Shown: one piece after another, positions 1 to 9,760 of the stretch | Position numbering within the stretch: the first letter of the stretch is position 1 | Layout: the number at the start of each line of letters is the position of its first letter | Assembly: GCA_022695795.1 (NCBI GenBank) | Contig: MU404079.1 | Coordinates: 248,001 to 312,000, forward strand | Reading direction: 5' to 3' | Source: Biscogniauxia marginata | Taxonomy: Eukaryota > Ascomycota > Sordariomycetes > Xylariales > Xylariaceae | Length of the DNA: 64,000 bases | Program-made: the position numbers and the translations under genes | The notes under the pieces: generated by a model | The model's input: the letters and a program-made list of their open reading frames with translations, nothing else | Databases searched by the model: none | Told to the model about the DNA's origin: nothing

Positions 1-146
1 TCAAGCGAGAGCAGATATACGACCTCCATGACGTACTAGAGGAACAGAAATCCAATGGAATGATGATGAGTGCAGAGTTCATGGACCTCACGATTTCTAG
101 TGTGCTGAGTAAGGACCCAACCTGGAATGGGATTATTGACTGCTGA
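1..146 (+). CDS. 3' end of a protein-coding gene (partial)
   Basis: The frame that starts at base 3 is open from the window edge to a TGA at 144-146 and encodes 47 residues ending in WNGIIDC. The composition is protein-like, with a charged, probably helical start (REQIYDLHDVLEEQ) followed by MSAEFMDLTISSVLSKD. I do not recognise the family. The gene lies mostly outside the window, so length, start and introns cannot be judged. A 47-codon open stretch can arise by chance (very roughly one time in ten), so this is a moderate call resting on its position at the edge and its natural-looking residue mix. Confidence 0.5.
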   Translation, partial: KREQIYDLHDVLEEQKSNGMMMSAEFMDLTISSVLSKDPTWNGIIDC

Positions 147-842
147 TTTGGGGGAATGTCGGCCACGGAGTGTGTTTTGCAAGGCGCTTGGTTACCAGGG
201 CGGTGACTATGAGAAGTCAGGTGTCCAAAAGATATCATGGGAGGGTCTGAGAATTTTCTGTTTGGTTATGAGACCCCAGGGTGGCGTCTAAAAGGGATTG
301 CATTGTTATGGATTGTGTGGTTATAGGCTTCTGTTCGATTAGGCGAGCAGGCATTGCATTGGTTGGCGTTCTGAGAGTGTTGACCAGGCTCATCAAGCAA
401 TTGTACAATCAATAGTTTTTGGAATTAATTGCCACTGTTTAAACATATGCCACTGAAAACTTACGTACGTGACTAATTGTGATAGATTCGTGTTCCGTGA
501 TACTTGCTGTTGCTGTAGTGTTAAGTAGGTATTTATATTAACAGCTGACCCAGGAATGGCAACCAGCTGGTGACAGCTCCAAGCTCTAATAGCCCACATT
601 TCTCAGAAACGTCACAGCAACTTCGTAGCTCTCTTTCTCTCTTTCAATCTACACCATCCTCCAATCTGACAACATTCTTCTACCCGCCACATACTGCACC
701 ACAGTGCATTTACAATACCGCCTCACATACTTTTGTACTTCCCCCGAGTAAGGCGCAAGACAGACAGATAAGACAGAACACGTGAAGACAACAAGACAGA
801 CTAGACAAGACAAGACAAGACCGACAGAAGAAAAAAAAAACC

Positions 843-1495
843 ATGGCGGACGTAGAGATGGAGGTGGACGAGCCGGGCTCCCCCACGGCCGCGACGCAGG
901 CCAAGGTGGGCGACATGCAGACACACGCCAAGGCGACGGCGGTGCGGTCGATCGAGGGCTGGATCGTCATGGTGACCAACGTGCACGAGGAGGCGGACGA
1001 GGAGGCGCTGCACGACAAGTTTGCCGACTTTGGGGAGATCAAGAACCTCCACCTGAACCTGGACCGCCGTAGCGGTTACGTTAAGGTACGTACAGGGTTT
1101 TATTTTAAATTTTTTTTTTCCCCTCTTTCTCTTTGTGTCTTCTCTTTCTCTATACCTGGGGGGAGGGGGAATTGAATGTTTACATAAACAAATTTTGACA
1201 GGGCTACGCGCTCATCGAGTACCCGACCCTGCAGGAGGCGCGCGCGGCCATCGACGGCGCCCACCAGACCAAGCTGCTCGACCAGACCATCAACGTCGAC
1301 TTCGCGTTCGTGAGGCCCCCGCCGGGCAAGGGGAACCGCGGCGCCCGGCAGTCGGCGCACCGCGGCGGCGGCGGCGGCGGCGGGGGGAGGGGAGGCCGGA
1401 GTCGTAGCCGGAGCCCGGAGCACGAACGTGAACGCGAACGCGAACGCGAGCCCGAACGCGAGGGGGGAAAGGAGGATGATCTGATACTGATGTAG
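843..1495 (+). CDS. RNA-binding protein Y14 (RBM8A), exon junction complex core
   Basis: Two exons, 843-1085 and 1202-1495, joined in phase 0 across a 116-bp intron (GTACGT..ACAG), encode 178 residues. One RRM covers about residues 39-117. RNP2 is VMVTNV and RNP1 (SGYVKGYALIEY) is split exactly by the intron. An acidic N-terminus ([14 protein letters not shown]) and a C-terminal Gly run followed by RSRSRSPE and Arg-Glu repeats match the usual Y14 layout. In the family, Y14 pairs with Mago nashi in the exon junction complex, which is laid down on spliced mRNA in the nucleus. The start follows an A-rich leader (AAAAAAAAAACCATGG) in good context. The unusually long Arg-Glu tail is low-complexity. 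The call is firm from the RRM and length. Confidence 0.93.
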
Positions 1496-3117
1496 GGATG
1501 GTGGAGAGAGAGAGGTATGAGGGATATCGGATAAGGGATGGATAGATGTGTGTTACCCGGAGGGGTAAGAGGGATGCCGGGGGGGGGGGGCTAGGATGCA
1601 ACATATGATATGTGTGGGCATCGCCCTCCGAGGTGTTTCGAGGAACAAATTTGGGTTGAAGGTGTTTAGTCCGGCCTGGTCTGGTATGGTCGCCTGCGCC
1701 CGCAAACTGGCTATAGCCGATATTGTCGCCAGAATGAAGAAAATAAAAAAAGACATGTCGGCACGCAATTGTTGGCTACTTAAGGTGAGCAACGACTTTT
1801 CTCTCTCTCTCTGTCTCTCTCTTTTGGGGGGGTTTTACCAACTTCTTCCTGACTGACATCCTCTAGCCGAAATGCGAAAGCTTAGAAAAAAAAAAAAAAG
1901 GAAAAACCCTCGATATATATGTGTGTGAATATGTCATATCTGTACGGCTTCTTCTTGCGTCGTGTAAGAAGTTGACTACCCACCGGCGGCTCACTCATCC
2001 ATGGCACGCGTTTTTAAATACATGCCTACTAGGTACCTATCTAGGGTGTCATGATACATGTAGAGAGAGGTTTGATGGTTAGTATGTTAAGGGGAGTTGA
2101 TTTATGCTTCTCCTTCGCTGTCCTTTGCATTATCTTAGACGCGTCACTATTCGCTTGTCCTGAGTTTGGGTGACGGGTTTTTTATCACGTTATATGTGGA
2201 TGTGTGTTTGGTCTGGTCTGGTCTGGTATTTTACATGCTTCTTTTACTCTATGTGGTTTATTGTTTTGAAGATATTTTGCTGCAAAGGCAGTATGACGGC
2301 TCCAAGATGCGGTGGTGTATTGGAGACTCGGTTCCTAGGTGAGTAGGTACGTATAGGGTTGGTCTCTGGGCTGTTATGGGTGATGAAAGCACCAAGGCCT
2401 CAAGTTCAGATTCTTCGTTAGCTAGACTGGAGTTGCCCTCCATCATCATTACAACCACCATCCCCCACTGTCGTTACAGACAGAAGTATTTTGGCCGCGG
2501 TCTCCGAGCTCCGTACGCTTGTAAAGCTGTAGTGTACCTGTCACTTGGGCATGACACTGCTCTGACGGGCTGCATATTATAAGGGGGGGTTAGGTATTAC
2601 AAGTATGTTCAATATGCATGTAGAACACATTCCATTTGTTAACGCCTCTACCAAGACGCCTGCACGGCACCGAATCCCACTTTTCTTCCAGCTTCTCAGG
2701 GGTCCAAAGATGCAGCAATGGCCAATAAGCACATTGCGCCATGCGGAACTAAGCACGGCAGCGATAGCCGGATTGGAGGTCCAAGAATGTCAGCGAGACT
2801 TCTAACTATAAGCATAGCCACAATAATTGTGTGTCGTGGGAGGCATTGTTACCTAAGGCGACCACGCGTCTATAAGTACAATTAATATATTCGAGCTTTT
2901 GATGACCTTATGGACCGACCGAACATCCATACCTTATAGACTACCTAAGCATCAAATTGAGATCCGTTTTGTTTCTTGCAATGACCTAAGCGTAAGAACT
3001 TACGACTTGCTTATACCTACCTGACGTATGGATTATATCATAGGTTATGGGCTGTATAAGATACGTACCTATAGCTACCTTGGGTTAGATCGATCGGTTA
3101 TTACATAAGCAGCAAAA
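1496..3117. other. Intergenic region
   Basis: The 1.6 kb between the Y14 and IQ-motif genes holds a G run near 1580, a CT-rich tract near 1800, an A run near 1890 and TCTGG repeats near 2212-2227. Only short, unconvincing open frames are present. I see no gene here. Confidence 0.6.
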
Positions 3118-5184
3118 ATGCCCACCTTATCGTTCCAACGACCGGCGTCGCCATCGCCGGTCACCCCACATCAGAAAGCCGTGCCAAGGTCTTCGCCAGG
3201 GTCTCCGCCAAGGTCTCTGCCGCTAACCCCACCGCTGTCGTCCGGACCGAGTGCCGCATCTAAAACGTCATTCCGCACAACTTCATCTCACCGGAGTCAC
3301 CGCGAATACATGGACTCGCTGCATCCGCCTTCCGCCGAGGAATTCACCCGCCTGGCGCGACTGCAGGAACAGCGCGAGAAGGAACACAAGCATCGCGACC
3401 ACGAGCTGCAGCGCCAGCATCTCGCCATCGCCCGCAAAAGCATGGAAGCGAGGCGGGATTTCATGCAGACAAAGGCCGTGGACGACGAACAGGAGACGCA
3501 ACGACGTCGTACTTCGTTTAGACGCAGGTTTTCGCACTCGCTGTCCCGATCCCGATCGCGGGCCGGCAGCAGCAAGGATGCGCCCCTTAGTAGGGAGGGG
3601 GATAAGGACCGGGAGCGCATCCGGTCGAAAGCAGCGACCGTCATCCAGCGCAGTTATCGCGGCTACCGCGTGCGCCGAGAGATGCAGGGGCTGGGACTGG
3701 ATGCGAGCACGAGGTGGACCCACGCCATCAGAGACGCGCAGTGGAAAGAGTTAAATACTCCGCGGGCTAGGGAGGACAGCATAACGGGCTCTGGAAATGG
3801 GAATTCCGAGAGGCCGAGTACCAGCAGGTCGGTAGCGCGGCAGAACTGGATGAAGGTGGCCGCGATCGCGCGGCGGGCTGGCGCCGACGAGGATTCTGAT
3901 CATTCCGTGACGAGCTCGTCGTCTCTGCCCGACGACGACGAATTCGAGAGGATGAGCCCCGAACAGAGAGAGGCTGCGAGGAGGAAGCGGATGAAGGCGC
4001 GGGAGAAACGGAGGAAGCATGCCAGGATAATGGGTCTTCAGTATTTCTTGGAGATGGTCGACCTGAAACATCGCTATGGATCGAACTTGAGGACGTATCA
4101 CGAGGAATGGAAAAAAGCGGATACCAACGAGAACTTCTTTTACTGGCTAGACTATGGTGAGGGTAGAAATATAGAATTAGTCGCCTGTCCTAGGGAAAGG
4201 CTAGATCGAGAGCGAGTACGGTATCTAAATCGCGAAGAGAGACAATACTATCTGGTCAAGGTCGACTGTGAAGGACGTCTAGTCTGGGCCAAGAATGGCG
4301 TGCGGATCGACACGACAGAGCAGTGGAAGGACAGTATACACGGTATAGTCCCGCTAGACGACCCTACGCCGGCCTTTGCGCCTGAAGTCGAAAGACACGT
4401 CCACGCCAAGCCGAGCATCAGCGCGCCAGCGGATCCACACGACCACCTCGATAACTCCGACTCCGACTCCAGCTCCAGCTCCAACTCCTCCTCGCGCGAG
4501 TCGGAGCTCGAAGCCGCCATGGCGGCCAAATACGCCAACCCCGGATTCGACAACGCGAAAGGGATCAAGAAGATCCGGCACGTGTCGGCGTCGACCATCT
4601 TCGACAAGCTGCTGCGCAAGTCGGTGCGGCGGAACACGTGGATCTTCGTGGCGGACACGTCGTTCCGGCTGTACGTGGGGATCAAGAGCAGCGGGGCGTT
4701 CCAGCACAGCTCGTTCCTGCAGGGGGCGCGCATCTCGGCGGCGGGGCTGATCAAGGTCAAGAGCGGGCGGCTGTCGAGCCTGTCGCCGCTGTCGGGCCAC
4801 TACCGCCCGCCGGCATCCAACTTCCGCGCCTTCGTCCACAGCCTTGAGGACGAGGGGGTCGACATGAGCCGCGTCAGCATCAGCAAGAGCTACGCCGTGC
4901 TCGTCGGGCTCGAGGCCTACGTCGCGACCCGCCGCAAGGGCAAGGAGGCCGCCCGGGCCGTCGCCCGCCGGAAGCAGCGCCTGCTCGAGCCCGAGGCCGC
5001 CCGCCGCCGCGAGCGGGCCGAGATGGATACCAGCCAGAGCGCCGCGAGGGAGCGCCGCGTCCTCGAGGGGGAAGAGCGGAGCCGCGGGGAGGGCAAGGTC
5101 GCTGGGCTGCGGCTCTGGCAGAGGATCGGGCTGGGGTTTGGGCTGTTGTGGCCTGGAAGGGAGAAGGGCGGACCGCCAAAGTAA
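3118..5184 (+). CDS. IQ calmodulin-binding motif protein, fungal
   Basis: A single 688-residue exon. The N-terminus (about 1-60) is Pro/Ser-rich and disordered, followed by a charged helical stretch (about 75-125). A clear IQ motif, ATVIQRSYRGYRVRRE, sits near residue 171 and fits IQxxxRGxxxR, which in known families binds calmodulin or EF-hand light chains. A basic helix (REAARRKRMKAREKRRKHAR) leads into a conserved-looking block at about 305-425 (LKHRYGSNLRTYHEEW, FFYWLDYGEG, ERQYYLVKVD). A second folded block lies at about 490-605 (RNTWIFVADTSFRLYVGIKS, SAGLIKVKSG, SYAVLVGLEAYVATRRKG). An acidic Ser/Asp linker separates the two. This arrangement fits a fungal family annotated only as IQ-domain protein. 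The biochemical role is unknown; calcium/calmodulin-responsive scaffolding is an inference from the IQ motif. No intron is needed. The start is the first ATG after an A-rich leader. Confidence 0.85.
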   Translation: MPTLSFQRPASPSPVTPHQKAVPRSSPGSPPRSLPLTPPLSSGPSAASKTSFRTTSSHRSHREYMDSLHPPSAEEFTRLARLQEQREKEHKHRDHELQRQHLAIARKSMEARRDFMQTKAVDDEQETQRRRTSFRRRFSHSLSRSRSRAGSSKDAPLSREGDKDRERIRSKAATVIQRSYRGYRVRREMQGLGLDASTRWTHAIRDAQWKELNTPRAREDSITGSGNGNSERPSTSRSVARQNWMKVAAIARRAGADEDSDHSVTSSSSLPDDDEFERMSPEQREAARRKRMKAREKRRKHARIMGLQYFLEMVDLKHRYGSNLRTYHEEWKKADTNENFFYWLDYGEGRNIELVACPRERLDRERVRYLNREERQYYLVKVDCEGRLVWAKNGVRIDTTEQWKDSIHGIVPLDDPTPAFAPEVERHVHAKPSISAPADPHDHLDNSDSDSSSSSNSSSRESELEAAMAAKYANPGFDNAKGIKKIRHVSASTIFDKLLRKSVRRNTWIFVADTSFRLYVGIKSSGAFQHSSFLQGARISAAGLIKVKSGRLSSLSPLSGHYRPPASNFRAFVHSLEDEGVDMSRVSISKSYAVLVGLEAYVATRRKGKEAARAVARRKQRLLEPEAARRRERAEMDTSQSAARERRVLEGEERSRGEGKVAGLRLWQRIGLGFGLLWPGREKGGPPK

Positions 5185-5540
5185 AAAGTAGACTGAGTAG
5201 GATAAAATAAAAATAGAGAGAGTAGCGGGCGCACAAGGAACCTCGTCGCGATCAAGGGTGAGTGATGTTATTACGATAATAATAAATGTATTTATATTAT
5301 TTTATAATAATATTAAAAAAATCTCATGTGGGATCTCTGCAAAGCAAGTAGATGGGAGCCGAAGAATGAAGCCGAGAAGAGAGTGCCGAAAGGAGCGCCT
5401 ATGGCTTAAACCATGCTAGGCAGGGGCCATCCTAAGATGACTACCCCACGATAATTTGTAGCTCCCATCCCCAAACCTGGTGTTGGGCCCTTGCGCATCG
5501 ATCCGCAATCATGAGAGGGGTGGATACTCCCCAACCGGTC

Positions 5541-5657
5541 CCTCTCCGAGGGAAGGAGGCGGCAGGAGGGGGGGGGGATTCGAACCCCCTACTCGCAGTC
5601 ATTGTTGGGCCAACAACAACCGCTTCTATACCACTGCGCCAACTAACCTCGGAGAGG
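5541..5657 (-). other. tRNA-like Pol III element with an extended terminal stem
   Basis: Read on the minus strand, there is an A box TGGCGCAGTGG (5631-5641) and, about 44 bases on, a perfect B box GGTTCGAATCC (5576-5586). These are the two internal Pol III promoter blocks of tRNA genes. Between them a hairpin TTGTTG-GCC-CAACAA sits where the anticodon arm belongs. The T arm is GGGGG-TTCGAAT-CCCCC. It is not a normal tRNA: the base before the putative GCC anticodon is G instead of U, the D stem is imperfect, and about 24 extra bases separate the T arm from the closing stem. The whole is enclosed by a perfect 11-bp inverted repeat, CCTCTCCGAGG (5541-5551) and CCTCGGAGAGG (5647-5657). It could be a tRNA pseudogene, a tRNA-derived SINE head or a Pol III noncoding RNA. 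Only the boxes and stems are direct observation. Confidence 0.6.
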
Positions 5658-5767
5658 TTGGGACTCGACACCACGTTGGAAAATCATGTCTTTGTCTGCC
5701 ATTATAAGGCCTATGCTCCGAGGGTTCTTGCGGTTTAGCCGACTGCCTCTCAGGCGCCCCCTCTACC

Positions 5768-5817
5768 ACCCCCTCCCCACCCCTCCCCTCCCCTCCCCTC
5801 CCCTCCCCTCCTCCCCC
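5768..5817. repeat. CCCCT/CCCTC pentanucleotide tract
   Basis: A C-rich, T-punctuated tandem tract of CCCTC units about 50 bp long. Its minus strand is a polypurine G/A tract. No coding role is seen. Confidence 0.85.
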
Positions 5818-7122
5818 TTTTCTTTCGCTGCGGTCTCGCTACATTGATATTTCCAACATCGTATTTGTTTTTGGCTAGATTGGCGCACACACTTTCCATT
5901 TTGACGTGTAAACATATACACACACATATATATATACACATATCTATATATATTTAAACGGCCGTAATACACGAATAACTTTCAAGACCTAGAAATCCCC
6001 TTTTTTTTATAACAATCCTTGTACGTCATGTTTTCACCGACGAAGGCCTCTTCCCAGCTAGCCTCACGATCGTGAGTTAAGATTGCTATATACAAGGTCT
6101 CTTATTCACCCTTATTCCTCCCATATTAACGGTTGGTATATATAGTAAATGTTCTTGTCACGGTGAACCGGGGGAACGAAAGAATTTATCATGATACTAG
6201 CATGTAAATATTGAGGAGAGTTTTAAAAATTAGAGGAATGCTATCTCAAGAAGGATATGAACTGCCCCGAATCGTCAACACATATTCGTATTCCATGCTC
6301 CCTGGATTTTGGGTACGGGGTAGTATTCAGCTGAAACTACTTAAGGATTCGCTTCACCAGTACTTGTACGTACAGGTCTGTGTATTTAGAACTATTTAAC
6401 CCTTTCAGTTCACCATCGCCATTGGTGAGGAGCTAGTCACCCTTGAAACTAAATAATAGGGGGTATGGGGTATACATTTTAGCATACACGGCACCGCAGC
6501 AGTGTACGAGAGTCTGTCAAGTACCTACATACATCATTAATACCTCTACACAGGTACCCTCGAGATTCTTGTTTGCCCTTCCAGTAGCTCAGTCAACCAG
6601 TCAACCAAAGCTCCCTCCCCCCCTTCTAGTTGATGTAGCAACTAGGAAATCCCAATATTCTTTTTTCTATTCCATTTAAATTCCCACCCTCTCTCCCCAA
6701 ATTCCCTCCATCCTTTATTTTTCAACCATCCAACCTTGTGATCTTGATCGGACCTTTTCTCTCAACCTAATTCATTCCTCGTCTCCCCGAGGGCATCGCT
6801 TAACCACCTGCACCCATACACCCGCAGGTATACACCCACCCACACACACACGCATACACCTACACGCACAGAGATCTACACGCTACTTGTGGCCAAAAGT
6901 TTCTAGTTGGTATAGTAACCATTTTCCATTTTGCTCCACGCGCCATACTAACTCCACGTGTTGCAGAGACTTCGCAGAGCTCGCTCGATTCTGGTGCATT
7001 CTCTTCCCTGTTATTTTTTTTCCTCGCTGCCACGCGGTTAGTAACCCATCCTGTACCATCGTATCTGATTATTTTACTATATCCATTTCCTATAAACACC
7101 ACCTGACGCTCTATAGATCATC
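5818..7122. other. Intergenic region, leader of the 7123 gene
   Basis: The left part is AT-rich with TATA and CACATA runs (5920-5960). The right part (6660-6880) is pyrimidine-rich with CA repeats (6838-6858), typical of a filamentous-fungal promoter and 5' UTR. No convincing gene is seen. Confidence 0.55.
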
Positions 7123-8052
7123 ATGCAGAAACTGCCTTACTTTACCGACATCATTCCTTGGAAAGGGCCTGGTTTGGCACACCAACAAGGGAAACGCGCT
7201 CTTGTCGAACAGAGACGCCAGGAAGCTGGTCGAAGCCTTCAGAGATGGGCTGCCGGCAATGGACAAAATTACCGTCGACAAGTTCACCTCGAAGCTCTTC
7301 TACGTCGCCATCGAGAACGTCCATCTCTGCAGCAGCATGAATCCTATGCGATTCTGGCTGATGGTCGGCCAGCAGATCGCGTGGTGCAGAAAGCTTGACG
7401 ACCCCCAGCTGCTGTCAAAGTTTGTCCGGAAGTGCATGAACGCACGAGTCATCTACAAGGAACTGGACCCTGGCCCCTTCAGTAGGAGCATGGGCCTCGA
7501 GGACGAAGTCGTGGGCGGGGAATCCGAAGAAGAATCGGTCCCTGCTTGGCGAGCGGAACTATCCGTGGCCGTGACCAAGTTCGATAATGCCATCCAAAGG
7601 GCCACAGATGGCCCGACATTGGCCCTCTATCTGGGCCGGAGCTTCATCGATTCGGACCCCGAGGGAGAAGGGCCGGTCCGCCAGTATAGTAAGCCAATTT
7701 TGGAGTTCTTTATTGCCCCCTATAGCTTGTCTCATGAGCAAAACATGCCTATTCTGGTTTGTTGCATGAGTATTTGCTCCCGAGATATGTTTCACGGGTT
7801 TAAAAACAGTCCAAATATAGCAATTAACTGACTCCCTTTTCTGCAGCGAAGGACCACTTCGAGGACATCCGGGAGGAGAAGGAGTGGAAGGAGGCCGAGT
7901 GCGAGCGCCTCAGAGAGGAGAGAGAGGAGGTGGAGCACGTGCGGGAGAAGATGGACGATATGGACATCGACGACTACGACGCCGGCGAGGATGATGAGGC
8001 CGAGGCCGAGGCCGAGGATACCGAGGCCATGATGGACGGCGTCGAGTATTAA
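7123..8052 (+). CDS. Unknown fungal protein with acidic coiled-coil tail, one frame break
   Basis: The main reading frame runs through LSNRDARKLVEAFRDGLP, KLFYVAIENVHLC and RFWLMVGQQIAWCRKLDDPQ to a phase-1 donor at 7689 (GTAAGC). The intron is 7689-7846 (CTGCAG acceptor), and exon 2 (7847-8052) gives a Glu/Arg-rich coiled coil and an acidic tail ending DGVEY. The only sensible ATG, at 7123 (MQKLPYFTDIIPWKG), is in another frame. Treating the AAAGGG at 7178-7183 as having one G too many joins it cleanly to KGLVWHTNKGN and gives 256 residues with the exon total divisible by three. The family is not recognised. The acidic, helical C-terminus suggests a nuclear or scaffold role, but that is a guess. 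The break is either a sequence error or a recent mutation; an upstream leader exon is the alternative. Confidence 0.65.
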
Positions 8053-8401
8053 GAAAAGGGGAGGAAAGGTGGGGGGAGTTTCTTCGGGGGTTATTAGGTG
8101 TTGATAGCTAGATGTCACGCCCGTGTGTGTATAATCCAATTTCCGTGTCAATACTTGCTTTTCCTACTAGTGCGCGAACTTTTCCTAAGTCTGTATGTAT
8201 GTACACAGGCATTGAAAAAGGGCTGATATGATGAAATCTGGATACGGTGCCTGTGACCTGGAAGAACACCCACAGAATATTAATTCGCTACGTTGGAGAT
8301 AGTCTTATAATTATAGACACCTAGCTAAGTTGCTGCTAGCTCACAAGTATCGGGTGGGTATCATACGTAGAATCGCAATAGCATGCCGAGTAGCATAATG
8401 A

Positions 8402-8559
8402 TGTTGAAATATGGGGCTATGTTCCTGCTATACGGTCCTAATGGCCTCCTATATATATATATATATATATATATATAGGTGGAAGAAGCCCACCTATCTA
8501 TACTCACTCTTGGATCAATACAATTTATCCTATCCTCGTATCTTCATCCCGTACCAATA
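8402..8559 (+). mobile_element. Solo LTR, copy A (TSD AATGA)
   Basis: It begins TGTTGAAATATGGGGCTAT and ends ACCAATA, and is flanked by exact 5-bp direct repeats AATGA at 8397-8401 and 8560-8564. The right half aligns with copies at 8843-8976 and 24118-24252 (motifs CAATAC, ATCCTATCCTC, ATCTTC). It is longer (158 bp against about 134) because an AT run has expanded inside it. A 5-bp target duplication with TGTTG..CA ends is typical of Ty1/copia or Ty3/gypsy LTRs. No internal retroelement genes are present, so it is a solo LTR left by recombination. Confidence 0.85.
8451..8477. repeat. (AT)n microsatellite inside LTR copy A
   Basis: Thirteen and a half AT units. The sister LTR copies carry only ACATATATAG here, so the expansion happened after insertion or in this copy's lineage. 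Confidence 0.95.
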
Positions 8560-8820
8560 AATGAATGGACCCTAAAATCGTAAGGGTCACCATTAGACTG
8601 AGAATATGAGAATAATCGCTAGAGAACCCCCCGTCAGGTTCCTTCGAGGCCTCTTGTATGTATATTTTGTGATGGATCTTCGTTCCTTGTAGTCTACTTA
8701 TCTCGAGCAAGGCTTTTAAGGTCCCTAACATATAACTTGCAATAACTAGATAGAAAACAGATATCTTCGCTAAGGTAAATAACGACGTTATAATCCAAAC
8801 CTGAATCATTTTGTTGGACG

Positions 8821-9103
8821 TGTTGAAATACAGGGTTATGAGTATTGAAATATGGGGCTATACGATCCCTGTTCACCTGTATCTACATATATAGGAGGGC
8901 TTCACCCTCCTATCTAGACTCCTACCTTGAACTAATACACTTGATCCTATCCTCACATCTTCGTCTAATCTCAACAATGAGGTTGCTTGATTAGGTGAAG
9001 AGCTATCTAGAGAGTGTGGGAGGACCTGTCTATTATATACATGACGGCTGCGAAGGCCTTCTACCTGTACATAATAGCTACCCCCTTGACACCTATTTCA
9101 ACA
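8821..9103. mobile_element. Older solo LTR split by a younger one (TSD GGACG)
   Basis: The outer element starts TGTTGAAATA (8821) and ends TATTTCAACA (9103), a 10-bp terminal inverted match. It is flanked by exact 5-bp duplications GGACG at 8816-8820 and 9104-9108. It is interrupted after base 8842 by copy B plus that copy's own target duplication (8843-8981). Without the insert the element is 144 bp (8821-8842 plus 8982-9103). Its inner sequence, with a hairpin ATTATATACA..TGTACATAAT, differs from copies A, B and C, so it is a distinct family or subfamily sharing the termini. Confidence 0.75.
8843..8976 (+). mobile_element. Solo LTR, copy B, nested (TSD ATGAG)
   Basis: 134 bp from TATTGAAATATGGGGC to ATCTCAACA, flanked by exact ATGAG repeats at 8838-8842 and 8977-8981. 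It is very similar to the reverse complement of 24118-24252. The first dinucleotide has changed from TG to TA. It contains a stem-loop AGGAGGG-CTTCA-CCCTCCT. It sits inside the older LTR 8821-9103. Confidence 0.87.
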
Positions 9104-9760
9104 GGACGAGGTGGCTGTAACACCTTAATACACCCATATTCAATGCTGTAGCGAGTGTCTGTAACTTTTAGCTAACCAAGTCTGTTTTCCTTCCCACTGT
9201 CTTTCCGGACCGTCTCCCCCCTTTTCGGAGTTCATCAGCCCGTCGCACACGCAAGGCCTCAAGCAAACATATAACTGCACAGATATACCGCGTGTAGGTT
9301 TCCCCGCTGTCCTTGATACGGCTGCCGGCAGATACAGCTAGCTTTGCCCAAATTAGATGTAACCCTCAAGCCCTTTCGATTTGTTACGATTCTTCATAGA
9401 TGCGGGCTAGCAAGCAGTCGTCACAGAAGGATACACAATTATATGCACTCGTCACGGCATTGGTATGGGTTTTGTTCAAGTATTGAAGCTACGTATAGTT
9501 GACTTATGGCCTTACCCCCGACCTTCCTACTTTTCCGACTTCCCCAACTTTCCTGATGGTCTATATCAACTGTTCTCCCTCCGGTAGATGTTCCGTCATG
9601 CTTACCAAGTCCCGCTTGTAATTCCTTAGTTTCGAAAAGGCTCCCAACCTTTTACTTCACACTACTCAAGCCCAAAGTCATATTTAAACTGCCGAATAGT
9701 TCCGCTTCACCGATATTCTCATGTTGTAAAGTTGAAACGACCTTTCTAGGGAATTGCACA
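9104..9760. other. Leader and promoter of the NACHT-ankyrin gene
   Basis: About 650 bp between the LTR cluster and the gene start. It is mixed in composition with pyrimidine-rich blocks (9187-9245, 9511-9560). No gene is seen. The LTR cluster is close enough to influence the promoter, but nothing in the sequence proves that. Confidence 0.45.

Noticed and set aside
5570..5657. An ordinary tRNA-Gly(GCC) gene
   Set aside because: Position 33 is G not U, the D stem is faulty, and the acceptor ends do not pair without a 24-base insertion.
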